A stretch of DNA of 34,964 nucleotides from Roseateles sp. (GTDB taxonomy: Bacteria; Pseudomonadota; Gammaproteobacteria; Burkholderiales; Burkholderiaceae_C), in contig NZ_JAFAGT010000098.1 of NCBI RefSeq assembly GCF_019237615.1, positions 1-34,964 on the forward strand. Direction: 5' to 3'. The position numbers and the translations under genes were made by a program. The notes beneath the pieces were generated by a model. It made no database searches, was not told the DNA's origin, and saw nothing but the letters and a program-made list of their open reading frames with translations. Shown here in pieces: positions 15,286 to 24,745 of the stretch (the first letter of the stretch is position 1; every line of letters starts with the position of its first letter).

Positions 15286-16237
15286 ACTCCTCCTTGAGGC
15301 GAGCGACCTGACCAGGCATTACGAGGTCAGCCGCGGCCTGTTCAAGCCCAAGGCGACGGTGAAGGCGCTGAACGGCGTCAGCTTCACGCTCGGCGCGCGC
15401 AAGACGCTGGCCGTGGTCGGCGAGTCCGGCTGCGGCAAGAGCACGCTGGCGCGGCAGCTGACGCTGATCGAGGCGCCCACGCGCGGCGCGCTGAAGATCC
15501 GCGGCACCAATGCCGCCACGGCCGATGCCGCCACGCTGAAGGCCTTGCGCCGCGACGTGCAGATGGTGTTCCAGAACCCGTTCGCGTCACTGAATCCGCG
15601 CAAGACCATAGCAACCACGCTGGCCGAGCCGCTGCTGATCAACACGGGCATGACGGCAGCGGAGCGGCGCGAACGCGTGGCCGCGCTTGCCGCCAAGGTG
15701 GGCCTGCGGCCCGAGCATCTGCGCCGCTATCCGCACATGTTCTCGGGCGGCCAGCGCCAGCGCATCGCGATCGCGCGGGCCATGATCCTGAACCCCGGCA
15801 TCGTCGTCGCCGACGAGCCGGTCAGCGCCCTGGACGTGTCCATCCAGGCCCAGATCCTGAACCTGTTCATGGATTTGCAGGACGAGTTCGGTACTGGCTA
15901 TGTGTTCATCTCGCACAACCTGTCGGTCGTCGAGCATGTGGCCGACGAGGTCATGGTGATGTACCTGGGCGCGGCGGTGGAGGTGGGCGAGAAGCGCCGC
16001 CTCTTCGCTGCTCCGCTGCACCCGTACACACGGGCGCTGATGAGCGCCACGCCGGCGCTGCGCAAGGCCGACCGGCGCGAACGCATCGTCATCCACGGCG
16101 AGCTACCCAGCCCGCTGAACCCGCCCGGCGGCTGCAGCTTCCACAAGCGCTGCCCGCTGGCCCAGCCGCGCTGCGCGGCCGAGGTGCCGCAGCTGCGCGC
16201 AGTGGAGGGCCGGCAGGTCGCCTGTCACATGGTTTAG
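15278..16237 (+). CDS. Peptide ABC transporter ATP-binding protein, DppF/OppF type
   Basis: The 319-residue ATPase has Walker [11 protein letters not shown]-loop [13 protein letters not shown], signature [14 protein letters not shown], Walker [11 protein letters not shown] and H-loop ISHN. The same C-terminal Cys-containing extension is present ([16 protein letters not shown]). The N-terminal insert [17 protein letters not shown] marks the OppF/DppF subfamily. It completes a four-gene importer whose periplasmic binding protein is not encoded nearby. The following 159 bp up to the TonB receptor hold no gene; an intact terminator was not recognised there. Confidence 0.9.
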   Translation: MSELLLEASDLTRHYEVSRGLFKPKATVKALNGVSFTLGARKTLAVVGESGCGKSTLARQLTLIEAPTRGALKIRGTNAATADAATLKALRRDVQMVFQNPFASLNPRKTIATTLAEPLLINTGMTAAERRERVAALAAKVGLRPEHLRRYPHMFSGGQRQRIAIARAMILNPGIVVADEPVSALDVSIQAQILNLFMDLQDEFGTGYVFISHNLSVVEHVADEVMVMYLGAAVEVGEKRRLFAAPLHPYTRALMSATPALRKADRRERIVIHGELPSPLNPPGGCSFHKRCPLAQPRCAAEVPQLRAVEGRQVACHMV

Positions 16238-16396
16238 GGATAGCGCCCGGGACGGGCCATAACGGTGGCGCATGACTGCGCCTCATTCCGTCATGCATGA
16301 GGTGTTGCATGGGTGCCGACTTTGCGGGCCTCTAGCCCCGAACATCCCATCAAGCCTCGCAAGAATCTTTTCAATCGGAAATTTACGGAGACACAC

Positions 16397-19381
16397 ATGA
16401 AATTCAAAACTACACCGGTGAGCCAGGGGCTCGTCTGTCTGTTCGCCCTGATGCAGGCCCCGGCCTTCGCCCAGAAGGCCGAGGCCGACGACAAGGCCAA
16501 GTCGCAGTCGCTGGAGGCCGTCGTCGTCACCGGCATCCGCGCGTCCAACGAGCGCTCGCTGCTGATGAAGCGCGATGCCTCGGCCAACGTGGACGTCATC
16601 ACGGCGCTGGACGTGGGCAAGATGCCCGACAAGAACCTGGCCGACTCGCTGCAGCGCGTCGTGGGCGTGGCCGTGCGCACGGACTACGACGAGGCCGAGA
16701 AGGTCTCGATGCGCGGCGCCAACCCCGACATGTCGCTGATCCTGTTCAACGGCCATACCGTCTCCGGCGGTGACTGGTACCTGAACGACCAGGCCTCCAG
16801 CAGCCGCTCCACCAGCCTGTCGCTGATGCCCTCCTCGGTGCTGAACTCGGCGACCGTCTACAAGACTTCGCAGGCCAACATCGTCGACGGCGGCCTGGCC
16901 GGCACGATCAACGTCACGACCCGCAGGCCGCTGGACGCCAAGAAGGGCTTCAGCGGCGTGGTCAGCGCCGGCGGCGTGTACGCCGACCTGCCCGGCAAGA
17001 CCAGCCCGCAGCTCAATGCCAGCGTGAACTGGAAGAACGAAGACAGCACCCTGGGCGTGATCGGCCAAGTCTTCGCCGAGAAGCGCTACATCCGCCGCGA
17101 CACCGCCTCGCGCTTCGCCTACGGCGCCAACTCCGGCTGGGACCAGATCAACACGGCCACCATGCTGGGCATCACCGATGCCTCGCTGGCCGGCACTGGC
17201 CTCAAGGCCTCCGACCTGAACGGCGTGCGCCTGCCGGGCTCGATGTCCACCGAATTCGTGGAAGGCGTGCGCGACCGCAAGGGCGGCATGCTCTCCGCCC
17301 AGCTCAAGCCCACCAGCAATACCGAAGTCGGCATGACCGGCTTCTACTCCAAGATGAACGCGGCCAACTTCGGCCGCGCGACCATGGGTGCCATCTACCA
17401 GATGCTGGCCGGCCAGGCCGGTCCGCTGGGCGGCACCGCGGCCACCAACGTCAACGGACAGCGCGTCTACGCCTCCATCAAGAACCCGGTGATCGTCGAG
17501 GAAACGACGGTCTACGGCGACAAGCTGCGCGTGCTGAAGTCCGCGGAAGTCTCCTACGCGAACGGCCTGCCGGCCCAGTACGTCGGCGACTCCGAGGGCT
17601 TCTACCGCAGCGGCGCCTACGCCAGCTCCGGCTTCCTGGACCTGGACGGCAAGTGGGTCGTTAACGATCGCCTGACGCTCAAGGGCCTGCTGAGCACGAC
17701 CAAGGGCATCGGTCACACCGACATGGACCGCGGCCTGACCTACTCGCGCTACGGCCAGGGCATCAAGTACGACATCACCGACCTCCGCAAGGCGCCGGAC
17801 TTCAGCTGGATCAACGCCGGCAGCGGCAGCAAGCCCCTGGCCAACGACGCGCCCGCCGGCACGCCCGGCTACCGCTTGACCGGCCGCAGCGGCATGAACC
17901 GCTACCACACGGTCGACAGCGAGAAGAGCTTTGCCTTCGACGGCGAGTACACGCAGGACAGCGGCATCTTCAACTCGCTGAACTTCGGCTTCCGCAACGC
18001 CGATCACCGCCGCCAGTACGGCCTGTCGACCGTGGCCGCCAAGACCGGCGCCATCACGCCGCCGGATCCGGCACTGGCCGTGCCCTACCCCGGCGACTTC
18101 GGTCAGTACCTCGGCGGCAACTTCGACAACACGGGCTTCTACTTCCCGCGCGACGTGCTGACGAACTACTTCGACACCAACCTCGCGAAGCAGACCAATT
18201 CGCAGTGGGAGCGCCGCATCTCGGGCTCCATCGACCTGCGCGAAATTCAAAGCTCCGCCTACTTGATGCAGAACCTCGAAGGCGAGAAGTGGTCGGGCAA
18301 TGTCGGCGTGCGCCTGGTGCGCACGGCCGTCACCTCGCGCACCCCCGTGCCGATCCCGGCAGGCGCCTGCCTGCGCATCGAGCCGGGCAAGCCCTACGTG
18401 CCCTGCGCTGCCTACCCGGATGCCATCATCGACGTCAGCGAAGGCCAGCCCTATTACGACAACGTGCCCTTCAACGGCGCCACCGGCACGATCTACCGCA
18501 AGGAGACCACGCGCCGCGTCTTCAACAACGTCCTGCCGAGCCTGAACCTGCGCTACGAGATGGCCAAGGACGTGATCGGCCGCCTGGGCCTGTCCAAGAC
18601 CATCGGTCGCCAGAACTACAACCTCTACGGCGCAACCTACAGCAACCCCAGCTGCACCTCGCAAGGCTGCACGGTCACCGGCCCGAACCCCAACCTAAAG
18701 CCGCTGAGCTCGCGCAACCTGGACATCTCGGTGGCGTGGTACTACGCCAAGCGCTCCATGCTGTCGCTGTCGGCGTTCAGCTCGCTGATCGACGGCTACG
18801 CCAAGACCGGCGGCACGGCGTCGGGCCAGTCCGTTGATCTGTATGACGGCACGACCAACGCCTTCCGCACCTACATGATCAACAGCTCCACCCAGCAGAA
18901 GGCCCGCATCCGCGGCCTTGAGCTGAGCTGGGAGCAGCCGATCGCGTGGGGCTTCGGCTTCCAGTCCAACGCCAGCTACGCCGAGACGCGCGTGGAAGAC
19001 GGCCGGCCGATGAACGGCGCTTCCAAGATCGCCGGCAATCTGGGCGTGTACTGGGAGAACGACGTGTTCAGCGCCCGCCTGGTCTACAACTACCGCGGCG
19101 CGTACGTGTCGAGCACGACGGCGCCGTCGCCCACGGCCAACAGCCAGGGCATGTCGACCATCGGCGGCGTGCTGATGCCCAGCGCACCGACGATCGCTGC
19201 GCCGGTGTCCAACGTGGCCTTCTCGGCCAACTACAACATCACGCCTGCGGTGCAGATCGCCTTCAGCGCCACCAACCTGACCAACCCGGTCCGCGCCACC
19301 TATCGCTACAGCGAGGCCGAGCAGCAGAAGGTCGACGCCAGCGGTCGCCAGTACTACCTGGAAGCTCGCTACAAGTTCTGA
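16397..19381 (+). CDS. TonB-dependent outer-membrane receptor
   Basis: The 994-residue precursor has a signal peptide cleaved after APAFA (residue 25). A TonB-box-like segment LEAVVVTGIRAS follows (about 37-48). The plug domain includes KNLADSLQRVVGVAVR, VSMRGANPDMSLILFNGHTV and the closing GLAGTINVTTRRPLD. A 22-stranded barrel is predicted, ending in the aromatic terminus YYLEARYKF. The KNLADSLQR subtype with a long barrel is common among receptors for complex organic substrates (glycans or peptides) rather than iron, although ligands cannot be read from sequence. GGAG six bases before ATG 16397 fixes the start. It lies downstream of the amidase-importer genes and could supply the periplasm with their substrate; this is inference. 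Confidence 0.87.
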   Translation: MKFKTTPVSQGLVCLFALMQAPAFAQKAEADDKAKSQSLEAVVVTGIRASNERSLLMKRDASANVDVITALDVGKMPDKNLADSLQRVVGVAVRTDYDEAEKVSMRGANPDMSLILFNGHTVSGGDWYLNDQASSSRSTSLSLMPSSVLNSATVYKTSQANIVDGGLAGTINVTTRRPLDAKKGFSGVVSAGGVYADLPGKTSPQLNASVNWKNEDSTLGVIGQVFAEKRYIRRDTASRFAYGANSGWDQINTATMLGITDASLAGTGLKASDLNGVRLPGSMSTEFVEGVRDRKGGMLSAQLKPTSNTEVGMTGFYSKMNAANFGRATMGAIYQMLAGQAGPLGGTAATNVNGQRVYASIKNPVIVEETTVYGDKLRVLKSAEVSYANGLPAQYVGDSEGFYRSGAYASSGFLDLDGKWVVNDRLTLKGLLSTTKGIGHTDMDRGLTYSRYGQGIKYDITDLRKAPDFSWINAGSGSKPLANDAPAGTPGYRLTGRSGMNRYHTVDSEKSFAFDGEYTQDSGIFNSLNFGFRNADHRRQYGLSTVAAKTGAITPPDPALAVPYPGDFGQYLGGNFDNTGFYFPRDVLTNYFDTNLAKQTNSQWERRISGSIDLREIQSSAYLMQNLEGEKWSGNVGVRLVRTAVTSRTPVPIPAGACLRIEPGKPYVPCAAYPDAIIDVSEGQPYYDNVPFNGATGTIYRKETTRRVFNNVLPSLNLRYEMAKDVIGRLGLSKTIGRQNYNLYGATYSNPSCTSQGCTVTGPNPNLKPLSSRNLDISVAWYYAKRSMLSLSAFSSLIDGYAKTGGTASGQSVDLYDGTTNAFRTYMINSSTQQKARIRGLELSWEQPIAWGFGFQSNASYAETRVEDGRPMNGASKIAGNLGVYWENDVFSARLVYNYRGAYVSSTTAPSPTANSQGMSTIGGVLMPSAPTIAAPVSNVAFSANYNITPAVQIAFSATNLTNPVRATYRYSEAEQQKVDASGRQYYLEARYKF

Positions 19382-19400
19382 ACCCCGTCAGGGACTCAGC

Positions 19401-19425
19401 AAAGGCCGGCACTTGCCGGCCTTTT
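19401..19425 (+). terminator. Rho-independent terminator after the TonB receptor
   Basis: AAAGGCCGGC (19401-19410), loop ACTT and GCCGGCC followed by five T form a strong GC-rich stem with a T-tract. Flanking AAA on the other side means it can also act, more weakly, for the minus-strand glycine-zipper gene that ends at 19438. Confidence 0.9.
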
Positions 19426-19437
19426 TCATGGTGCGCC

Positions 19438-19692
19438 TCAGCGGCCGCGCCTCTTCGAGACTTCGTTGCCGATGACGCCACCGGCCGCGGCACCCACGGC
19501 GGCGCCGGCGGTGGTGCCCGTCACCGCGCCACCGACGACGGCACCGGCCGTCGCACCGACGATGGTGCTGGCCTCGCGCGCCGACATGCCGGCGCAGCCG
19601 CCCAGAGTCAGGCTCGCCGCCGCGGCGGCGCTCAGAAGCACCAGGCGCCCGCGAGAGGCACCGGGGCTGGAAGTGAGTGCAAAGTGGCTCAT
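19438..19692 (-). CDS. Glycine-zipper lipoprotein (84 aa)
   Basis: A lipoprotein signal with a long hydrophobic stretch and lipobox LTLGGC (C33) leads to a short region and a glycine zipper: ATAGAVVGGAVTGTTAGAAV, then GAAAGGVIGN (about residues 45-78). The protein ends in SKRRGR. Glycine-zipper 2TM lipoproteins of the SlyB/OsmB kind sit in the outer membrane and often respond to envelope stress. The start at 19692 has AAGGAG at ideal distance. The longer frame upstream is non-coding. The gene stands alone. Confidence 0.82.
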   Translation of the reverse strand: MSHFALTSSPGASRGRLVLLSAAAAASLTLGGCAGMSAREASTIVGATAGAVVGGAVTGTTAGAAVGAAAGGVIGNEVSKRRGR

Positions 19693-19820
19693 GGTCTGCT
19701 CCTTGCAGAGGGGCTCCGGTGAGTCAACTTTGATCGCCGGTTGCACCGGCCGGAACCGGCCTGAGGGCCGACAGGCTGTCGGACTCGGCCTACCGCCCTG
19801 CGCGGACGCCCAAAGCAAAA

Positions 19821-19840
19821 GAGCCACCCTGAGGTGGCTC
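19821..19840 (-). terminator. Terminator of the psiF-like gene
   Basis: On the minus strand, GAGCCACC (19840-19833), loop TCAG and GGTGGCTC (19828-19821) are followed by TTTTG. The stem lies 33 bases after the stop of the PsiF-type gene. Confidence 0.85.
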
Positions 19841-19872
19841 TCGTCCTGCCGGGCCCCTGGAGGGCCGTCGCG

Positions 19873-20157
19873 TCACTTTGGCGCCGAGGCCGCGGCGTCC
19901 GCCATGCACTTCTTGATGTGGCTCTTGGCCGCCGCACCGTGCAGCTTCTTGTCGGCGGCGGATTTCTCGCAGGCCGCGCTGCCGGGCTCGGCGTCGGCCG
20001 GCTTGGCGGCCAGGCATTCCTTCATGAAGGCCTTGCGCTCGTCACCTTTCTTGCCCTTGGCCTCGACGTTGCAGGTCTTCATCTTGTCCTGCTGCGGCGT
20101 GGCCTGGGCCCCCATGGCGACGATGGCACAGGCGAGCAGGATGGCGAATCGTTTCAT
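19873..20157 (-). CDS. psiF: PsiF-repeat periplasmic protein
   Basis: The 94-residue precursor has a signal peptide cleaved after MGAQA (residue 19). Two PsiF repeats follow: MKTCNVEAKGKKGDERKAFM with KECL, and ACEKSAADKKLHGAAAKSHI with KKCM. The four Cys residues in two pairs suggest disulfide-bonded helical hairpins. PsiF was named for phosphate-starvation induction in E. coli; its role is unknown. AAGGAG lies seven bases before the ATG, and a terminator follows. No Pho-box-like sequence was recognised in the 82 bp upstream. Confidence 0.82.
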   Translation of the reverse strand: MKRFAILLACAIVAMGAQATPQQDKMKTCNVEAKGKKGDERKAFMKECLAAKPADAEPGSAACEKSAADKKLHGAAAKSHIKKCMADAAASAPK

Positions 20158-20239
20158 CGGGAACTCCTTCCTCAAGAATAGGTGAGGCGACCGATTCAAG
20201 CACGCTGCCATGACGGTGCCAAGCCTTGTTTCACCGGCG

Positions 20240-21595
20240 TCACAGAATCCTGCGCGGATGAGCCAGGGCCTCGTGCGCGGCATGCAATCGGCGCACCAGC
20301 ACGCGGATGAAGCCGCGGTCGAAGCGGTGCTGGCACTCGGGGCTGAGCTGCCCCAGCGATTCGGGCGTGAAGGAGATGGTGGTGCACTCCTGGCTGACCT
20401 TGATGTCCGTGCTGTGACGGCGCAGGTCGGGGTTGGGCGCAAGGTAGGCCATCTCGCCCACCGAGGTGCCCTGGCCCAGCGTGGCCACCATCCGGCCCTC
20501 GCGGAAAACCTCCACCTCGCCCTGGGCAATGATGTGGAAGCTGTTGCCCTCCTGGCCGCGCTTGAAGAGCGCATAGCCCGCCGGATAGCGCTTCCAGCGG
20601 GCGCGCCGCGCCACCTCCCACAACTGGACATCACCGAAGTCGGAGAAGAACTCCAGCGAGCGCAGCAGGTTGAAGCGCTCCGAGTCGCGCACCTCTCCCA
20701 GGCGATTCAGCGGCACCTGCTGGCTGGCGACCAGAGCCGACAAGGCCTGGGCGAAGCTGTCCCAGTCGGCATAGCGCTCCTGCGGCGACTTGGCCAGCGC
20801 GCGCAGCACGACGGCGTCCAGCGCCGCCGTGACGCCCTGGCGCTGCCCGGTCAGCGGCAGCGGCGGCTGATGGTAGATCTGGTGCATCAGCGCCATCTGG
20901 TGCGGTGCGTCGAAGGGGGGGCGGCCGCCGATCAGGTGGTAGAGCACGGCGCCCAGCGCATAGATGTCGGCCCGGCCGTCCACGTCTCCGCCCTCGATCT
21001 GCTCGGGTGGCATATAGGCCAGCGAGCCGACTCGGTGGATCTGCGTCGCATCGGCATGCAGGTTCAGCGCCGAGCCGAAGTCGCTGACCTTGACGTCCAC
21101 GACCTGTCCGGCCAGGTCCAGCACGGCCAGCAGGTTGGCCGGCTTCACGTCGCGGTGTATGACGCCCTGGCGGTAGACATAGCCCAGCGCCATCGCGCAC
21201 TTGAAGCCCAGCTCGACGATCTGGTCCAGCGGCAGCAAGCGGTCGCTGCGGCAGAAATGCTTCAGCGTGACGCCGGGCACGTACTCCATGACGAGGTAGG
21301 GCGCCTCGCCTTCGTTCGGATTCGCCACGGCATCGAGGATGGCGACGACGTTGGGATGGTGCAGCCGCCCCGCCAGGGCCGCCTCGGCACTGAAGAAGCG
21401 GCTGCCGAAGTCGCTGCCCGGCGCGTCGACCGGCGGCGCCCAGGCGCGCATGCGCTTGATGGCCACGTCCACGCCCTGGAAGGGGTCGCGAGCCAGGAAG
21501 ACGTCGCTGGTCGCCCCTTCGCCCAGGCGCTTGAGCACCTGGTAGCGGCCGATGTGGGGGGGCAGGTCGTCTGCGGAGGCGCTCACGCGCGGCAT
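20240..21595 (-). CDS. Serine/threonine protein kinase with C-terminal cyclic-nucleotide-binding domain
   Basis: The 451-residue cytosolic protein has a complete Hanks-type kinase domain (about 17-290). It shows the Gly-rich loop GEGATSDVF, VAIK with K47, HRDVKPANLL (147-156), DFG (172-174), PPEQ and DGRADIYALG. After a linker, residues about 318-440 form a cyclic-nucleotide-binding domain, with GYALFKRGQEGNSFHIIAQG, EVEVFREGRMVATLGQGTSV and the phosphate cassette VGEMAYLAPNP followed by RRHST. There is no membrane helix or PASTA domain. The fusion implies kinase activity gated by a cyclic nucleotide. Its start codon lacks a good Shine-Dalgarno. It is divergent from argS with 87 bp between; substrates are unknown. 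Confidence 0.88.
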   Translation of the reverse strand: MPRVSASADDLPPHIGRYQVLKRLGEGATSDVFLARDPFQGVDVAIKRMRAWAPPVDAPGSDFGSRFFSAEAALAGRLHHPNVVAILDAVANPNEGEAPYLVMEYVPGVTLKHFCRSDRLLPLDQIVELGFKCAMALGYVYRQGVIHRDVKPANLLAVLDLAGQVVDVKVSDFGSALNLHADATQIHRVGSLAYMPPEQIEGGDVDGRADIYALGAVLYHLIGGRPPFDAPHQMALMHQIYHQPPLPLTGQRQGVTAALDAVVLRALAKSPQERYADWDSFAQALSALVASQQVPLNRLGEVRDSERFNLLRSLEFFSDFGDVQLWEVARRARWKRYPAGYALFKRGQEGNSFHIIAQGEVEVFREGRMVATLGQGTSVGEMAYLAPNPDLRRHSTDIKVSQECTTISFTPESLGQLSPECQHRFDRGFIRVLVRRLHAAHEALAHPRRIL

Positions 21596-21670
21596 GATAC
21601 GGGCCGCAATGGCACGGCTGTCGGCCTGCGACCCGGTCCATGCGTTCCGATAGGACCGGAGCCCGCCTCC

Positions 21671-21676
21671 TAAAAT
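21671..21676 (+). promoter_or_regulatory. -10 box directly before argS
   Basis: TAAAAT ends six bases before the argS ATG (21683), so transcription would start on or within a few bases of the start codon and the message would be nearly leaderless. No -35 match is evident. No Shine-Dalgarno precedes the ATG, which fits a leaderless start. Confidence 0.5.
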
Positions 21677-21682
21677 CGCCCC

Positions 21683-23389
21683 ATGATCCAAGCCAAGCAG
21701 GCGCTGCTCGCCGCACTCGCCGACTCCCTCCAGGACATCGCCCCCGGCTCCAACGCCGTGGCGGCCTTCGAATCCCCCAAGCAGGCCGCCCATGGCGACT
21801 TCGCCTGCACGGCCGCCATGCAACTGGCCAAGCCGCTCAAGGCCAACCCGCGCGAGCTGGCCACGCGGCTGATCGAAGCGCTGCAGGCCAAGCCGGCCTT
21901 CCAGACCTGGGTGCAGTCGCTGGAGATCGCCGGCCCCGGCTTCATCAACATTCGCCTCAAGCCCGCTGCCAAGCAGGCTGTCGTTGCCGAAGTGCTGGCG
22001 GGCGGCGCCAAGTTCGGCCACCGCCCGGCCACGGGCAAGCATGTGATGATCGAGTTCGTGTCGGCCAACCCGACCGGCCCGCTGCACGTGGGCCATGCCC
22101 GCCAGGCTGCGCTGGGCGATTCGTTGTGCTCGGTGTTCCAGAGCCAGGGCCACCAGGTCACGCGCGAGTTCTATTACAACGACGCCGGCGTGCAGATCGC
22201 GACGCTGGCCAACTCCACGCAGATGCGGCTGAAGGGCTTCAAGCCCGGCGACGCCGAATGGCCCGAGGCGGCCTACAACGGCGATTACATCCAGGACATC
22301 GCCGACGCCTTCCTGAAGAAGGAAACCGTCAAGGCCGACGACCGCGAGTTCACCGCCTCGGGCGACATCGACGACCTGGACAGCATCCGCCAGTTCGCCG
22401 TCGCCTACCTGCGCCACGAGCAAGACCTGGACCTGCAGGCCTTCGGCCTGAAGTTCGACAGCTATTTCCTGGAGACCAGCGTCTACGCCGGCGGCCAGCT
22501 GGAGAAGACGGTGCAGCGGCTCGTCGCCAGCGGCAAGACCTACGAGGAAGGTGGCGCGTTGTGGCTGCGCACCACCGACTACGGCGACGACAAGGACCGC
22601 GTGATGCGCAAGAAGGAAGGTGGCTACACCTACTTCGTGCCGGACGTCGCCTACCACATCAACAAGTTCGAGCGCGGCTACACGCAGTGCATCAACATCC
22701 AGGGCACGGACCACCACGGCACCATCGCCCGCGTGCGCGCCGGCCTGCAGGCCGTGGACCTGGGCATTCCGCAGGGCTTCCCGGACTATGTATTGCACAA
22801 GATGGTCACGGTGATGAAGAACGGCGAGGAGGTCAAGATCTCCAAGCGCGCCGGCTCCTACGTGACGCTGCGCGACCTCATCGACTGGACCAGCCGCGAC
22901 GCGGTGCGCTTCTTCCTGATCAGCCGCAAGGCCGACACGGAGTTCGTCTTCGACATCGACTTGGCGCTGAAGCAGAACGACGAGAACCCCGTGTTCTACG
23001 TGCAGTACGCCCATGCACGCATCTGCTCGGTGATCCGAAAATGGGGCGGCGACTTGACCACCATCGCCGACGCCGACCTGGGCCTGCTGAGTGCGCCCAC
23101 CGAGGAGGCGCTGATGCTCAAGCTGGCCGCCTATCCCGACATGCTGAGCGGCGCCGCCGCCGGCATCGCGCCGCACGACGTGGCCTTCTACGCCCGCGAC
23201 CTGGCCGGCGCCTACCACTCCTACTACGCCGCCGAGCGCGTGCTGGACCAGGCCCCCGAGCTCAGCCGCGCGCGCGTCGCGCTGCTGGCTGCGACACGCC
23301 AGGTGCTGGCCAATGCTTTGGGCATGCTGGGCGTCAGCGCGCCCGAGCAGATGAGCCGCGACATTCCCGAAACCACGGAGACCGAATGA
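21683..23389 (+). CDS. argS: Arginine--tRNA ligase
   Basis: The 568-residue class I synthetase charges tRNA-Arg. The N-terminal Add-1 domain (about 1-115) recognises the tRNA D-loop. The catalytic core has the HIGH-type motif [12 protein letters not shown] (HVGH 135-138), and a KMSKS-like loop occurs as KISKRAG (385-391). A C-terminal helical anticodon-binding domain ends near residue 560. Length and motif order are normal. The final codons overlap the ATG of the SPOR gene by ATGA, so the cell-division-type protein is co-translated with this housekeeping enzyme. Confidence 0.96.
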   Translation: MIQAKQALLAALADSLQDIAPGSNAVAAFESPKQAAHGDFACTAAMQLAKPLKANPRELATRLIEALQAKPAFQTWVQSLEIAGPGFINIRLKPAAKQAVVAEVLAGGAKFGHRPATGKHVMIEFVSANPTGPLHVGHARQAALGDSLCSVFQSQGHQVTREFYYNDAGVQIATLANSTQMRLKGFKPGDAEWPEAAYNGDYIQDIADAFLKKETVKADDREFTASGDIDDLDSIRQFAVAYLRHEQDLDLQAFGLKFDSYFLETSVYAGGQLEKTVQRLVASGKTYEEGGALWLRTTDYGDDKDRVMRKKEGGYTYFVPDVAYHINKFERGYTQCINIQGTDHHGTIARVRAGLQAVDLGIPQGFPDYVLHKMVTVMKNGEEVKISKRAGSYVTLRDLIDWTSRDAVRFFLISRKADTEFVFDIDLALKQNDENPVFYVQYAHARICSVIRKWGGDLTTIADADLGLLSAPTEEALMLKLAAYPDMLSGAAAGIAPHDVAFYARDLAGAYHSYYAAERVLDQAPELSRARVALLAATRQVLANALGMLGVSAPEQMSRDIPETTETE

Positions 23390-24051
23390 GTTCTGCATCC
23401 AAGCCCGCCGGCCAGAAGGGCCAGAAAGGCGGCTTCGTCCTGGGCCTCATCGTGGGCCTGCTGGTGGGCCTCGCCGTCGCCCTGGGCGTAGCGCTCTACA
23501 TCAACAAGACGCCCATTCCCTTCAGGGACAAGGTGCCGCAGCGCACTGCCGAGCAGGACGCCGCCGAGGCCGAGCGCAATCGCAACTGGGACCCGAACGC
23601 ACCGCTGGCCGGCAAGGCCGCGCGCAGCGCCAGCGGCGTCGTCAACGCGCCGGGCACGGCCGCTCCGCCGCCGTCCGCCGCACCGGCCAGCGCCGTCGCC
23701 GCCCCAGCAGCGCCCGCCCCCGCCGTGACCCCGCCGCCGGCCAAGCCGACCGCCGCCAAGGCCGACACCGCCGCGGCACCCACGCCCGCGCCGGTGACCG
23801 CAACAGGCGCCGAGGCCTATGTCTACTTCGTGCAGGCCGGCGCCTTCACCCGGCCCGAAGACGCCGAAACCCAGAAGGCCAAGCTGGCCATCCAGGGCTT
23901 CACGGCCAAGGTCATGGAGCGCGAGCAGAACGGCCGCACCGTCTATCGCGTGCGCCTGGGGCCCTCGGACACGCGCGAAGCGGCCGAAGACCTGCAGCGC
24001 AAGATTGAGGGGGCTGGCTTCGAAGCCAATCTCGTTCGTGTACAACGCTGA
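23386..24051 (+). CDS. SPOR-domain membrane protein (FtsN/DedD-like)
   Basis: The 221-residue bitopic protein has a cytosolic N-terminus rich in Gly and Lys, a single membrane helix (about 16-38, [20 protein letters not shown]), a Pro/Ala-rich periplasmic linker (about 75-140) and a SPOR domain (about 143-221). The domain contains [20 protein letters not shown] and [24 protein letters not shown] domains bind denuded glycan at the division septum, so a role at the divisome is likely. The order argS-ftsN-like-dsbA is common in beta-proteobacteria. GGAG stands before the ATG, which overlaps argS by four bases. Confidence 0.88.
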   Translation: MSSASKPAGQKGQKGGFVLGLIVGLLVGLAVALGVALYINKTPIPFRDKVPQRTAEQDAAEAERNRNWDPNAPLAGKAARSASGVVNAPGTAAPPPSAAPASAVAAPAAPAPAVTPPPAKPTAAKADTAAAPTPAPVTATGAEAYVYFVQAGAFTRPEDAETQKAKLAIQGFTAKVMEREQNGRTVYRVRLGPSDTREAAEDLQRKIEGAGFEANLVRVQR

Positions 24052-24082
24052 AACCCGCACCGTTTGAAGGATGCCTGACCCC

Positions 24083-24745
24083 ATGAAGCGCCGCGACTTC
24101 TCCACCCTGCTCGCCACCACGCCGCTCGCGGCTGCCACCGGAACGGCCCTGGCCCAGGGCGGCCCCGTCGAGGGCCGCCACTACCTGGTCCTCAACCCGC
24201 CGCTGGCGTCGACGCCGGGCAAGATCGAGGTGGTCGAGTTCTTCTGGTACGGCTGCCCGCATTGCTATGCCTTCGAGCCGGCCATCGAGGCCTGGACCAA
24301 GCAGTTGCCGGCCGACGTGGCCTTCCGCAAGGTGCATGTGGCCTTCCGCGCCAACGTCAAGATCCACCAGCGCATGTTCTATGCGCTCGAGGCCCTGGGC
24401 AAGGAAGCCACGACCCGCCAGGCCATCTTCAACGCCATGCACCAGCAGGGTCTGGCCCTGGACGACGCGAAGAGCCAGGCCAAGTTCCTCGGCCCCCTTG
24501 GCGTCGACCCCGTCAAGTACCAGGAGGCCTTCAACTCCTTCGGCGTGGTCACCAAATGCCAGCAGGCCGAGAAGCTGTCCGAGGCCTACCGCATTGACGG
24601 CGTGCCCTGCATCGGCATCGGCGGCCGCTTCCTGACCTCGCCCGGCCAGGCCGCCGGCGGCCAGCGCCTGCCAGAGCAGGAGCTGGGCCAGAAGGCGCTG
24701 CAGATCACCGACTTCCTGATCCAGCGCGTGCGCAGCAAGGCATGA
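24083..24745 (+). CDS. dsbA: Thiol:disulfide interchange protein DsbA
   Basis: This 220-residue periplasmic oxidoreductase has a signal peptide to about residue 25 (cleavage after TALA). The redox motif is CPHC (C58-C61) in FFWYGCPHCYAFEP. The cis-Pro loop is GVPCIG, and a second Cys pair occurs in TKCQQ and VPCIG. DsbA introduces disulfides into exported proteins and is reoxidised by DsbB. The N-terminus MKRRDFSTLL has a twin-arginine motif, so Tat export is possible. I start at ATG 24083, because AAGGA lies 11 bases upstream whereas the earlier ATG (24071) overlaps it. The stop overlaps the second dsbA. Confidence 0.9.
   Translation: MKRRDFSTLLATTPLAAATGTALAQGGPVEGRHYLVLNPPLASTPGKIEVVEFFWYGCPHCYAFEPAIEAWTKQLPADVAFRKVHVAFRANVKIHQRMFYALEALGKEATTRQAIFNAMHQQGLALDDAKSQAKFLGPLGVDPVKYQEAFNSFGVVTKCQQAEKLSEAYRIDGVPCIGIGGRFLTSPGQAAGGQRLPEQELGQKALQITDFLIQRVRSKA

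Noticed and set aside
16311-16325. Possible sigma-54 promoter GGGTGCCGACTTTGC before the first TonB receptor
   Set aside because: The GG and GC cores have the right 10-bp spacing, but other consensus bases match poorly and no enhancer-binding protein gene is near; expected by chance in GC-rich DNA.
23640-23810. Pro/Ala-rich stretch in the SPOR protein as a possible assembly artefact
   Set aside because: Such linkers are normal between the membrane helix and SPOR domain; the frame is uninterrupted.
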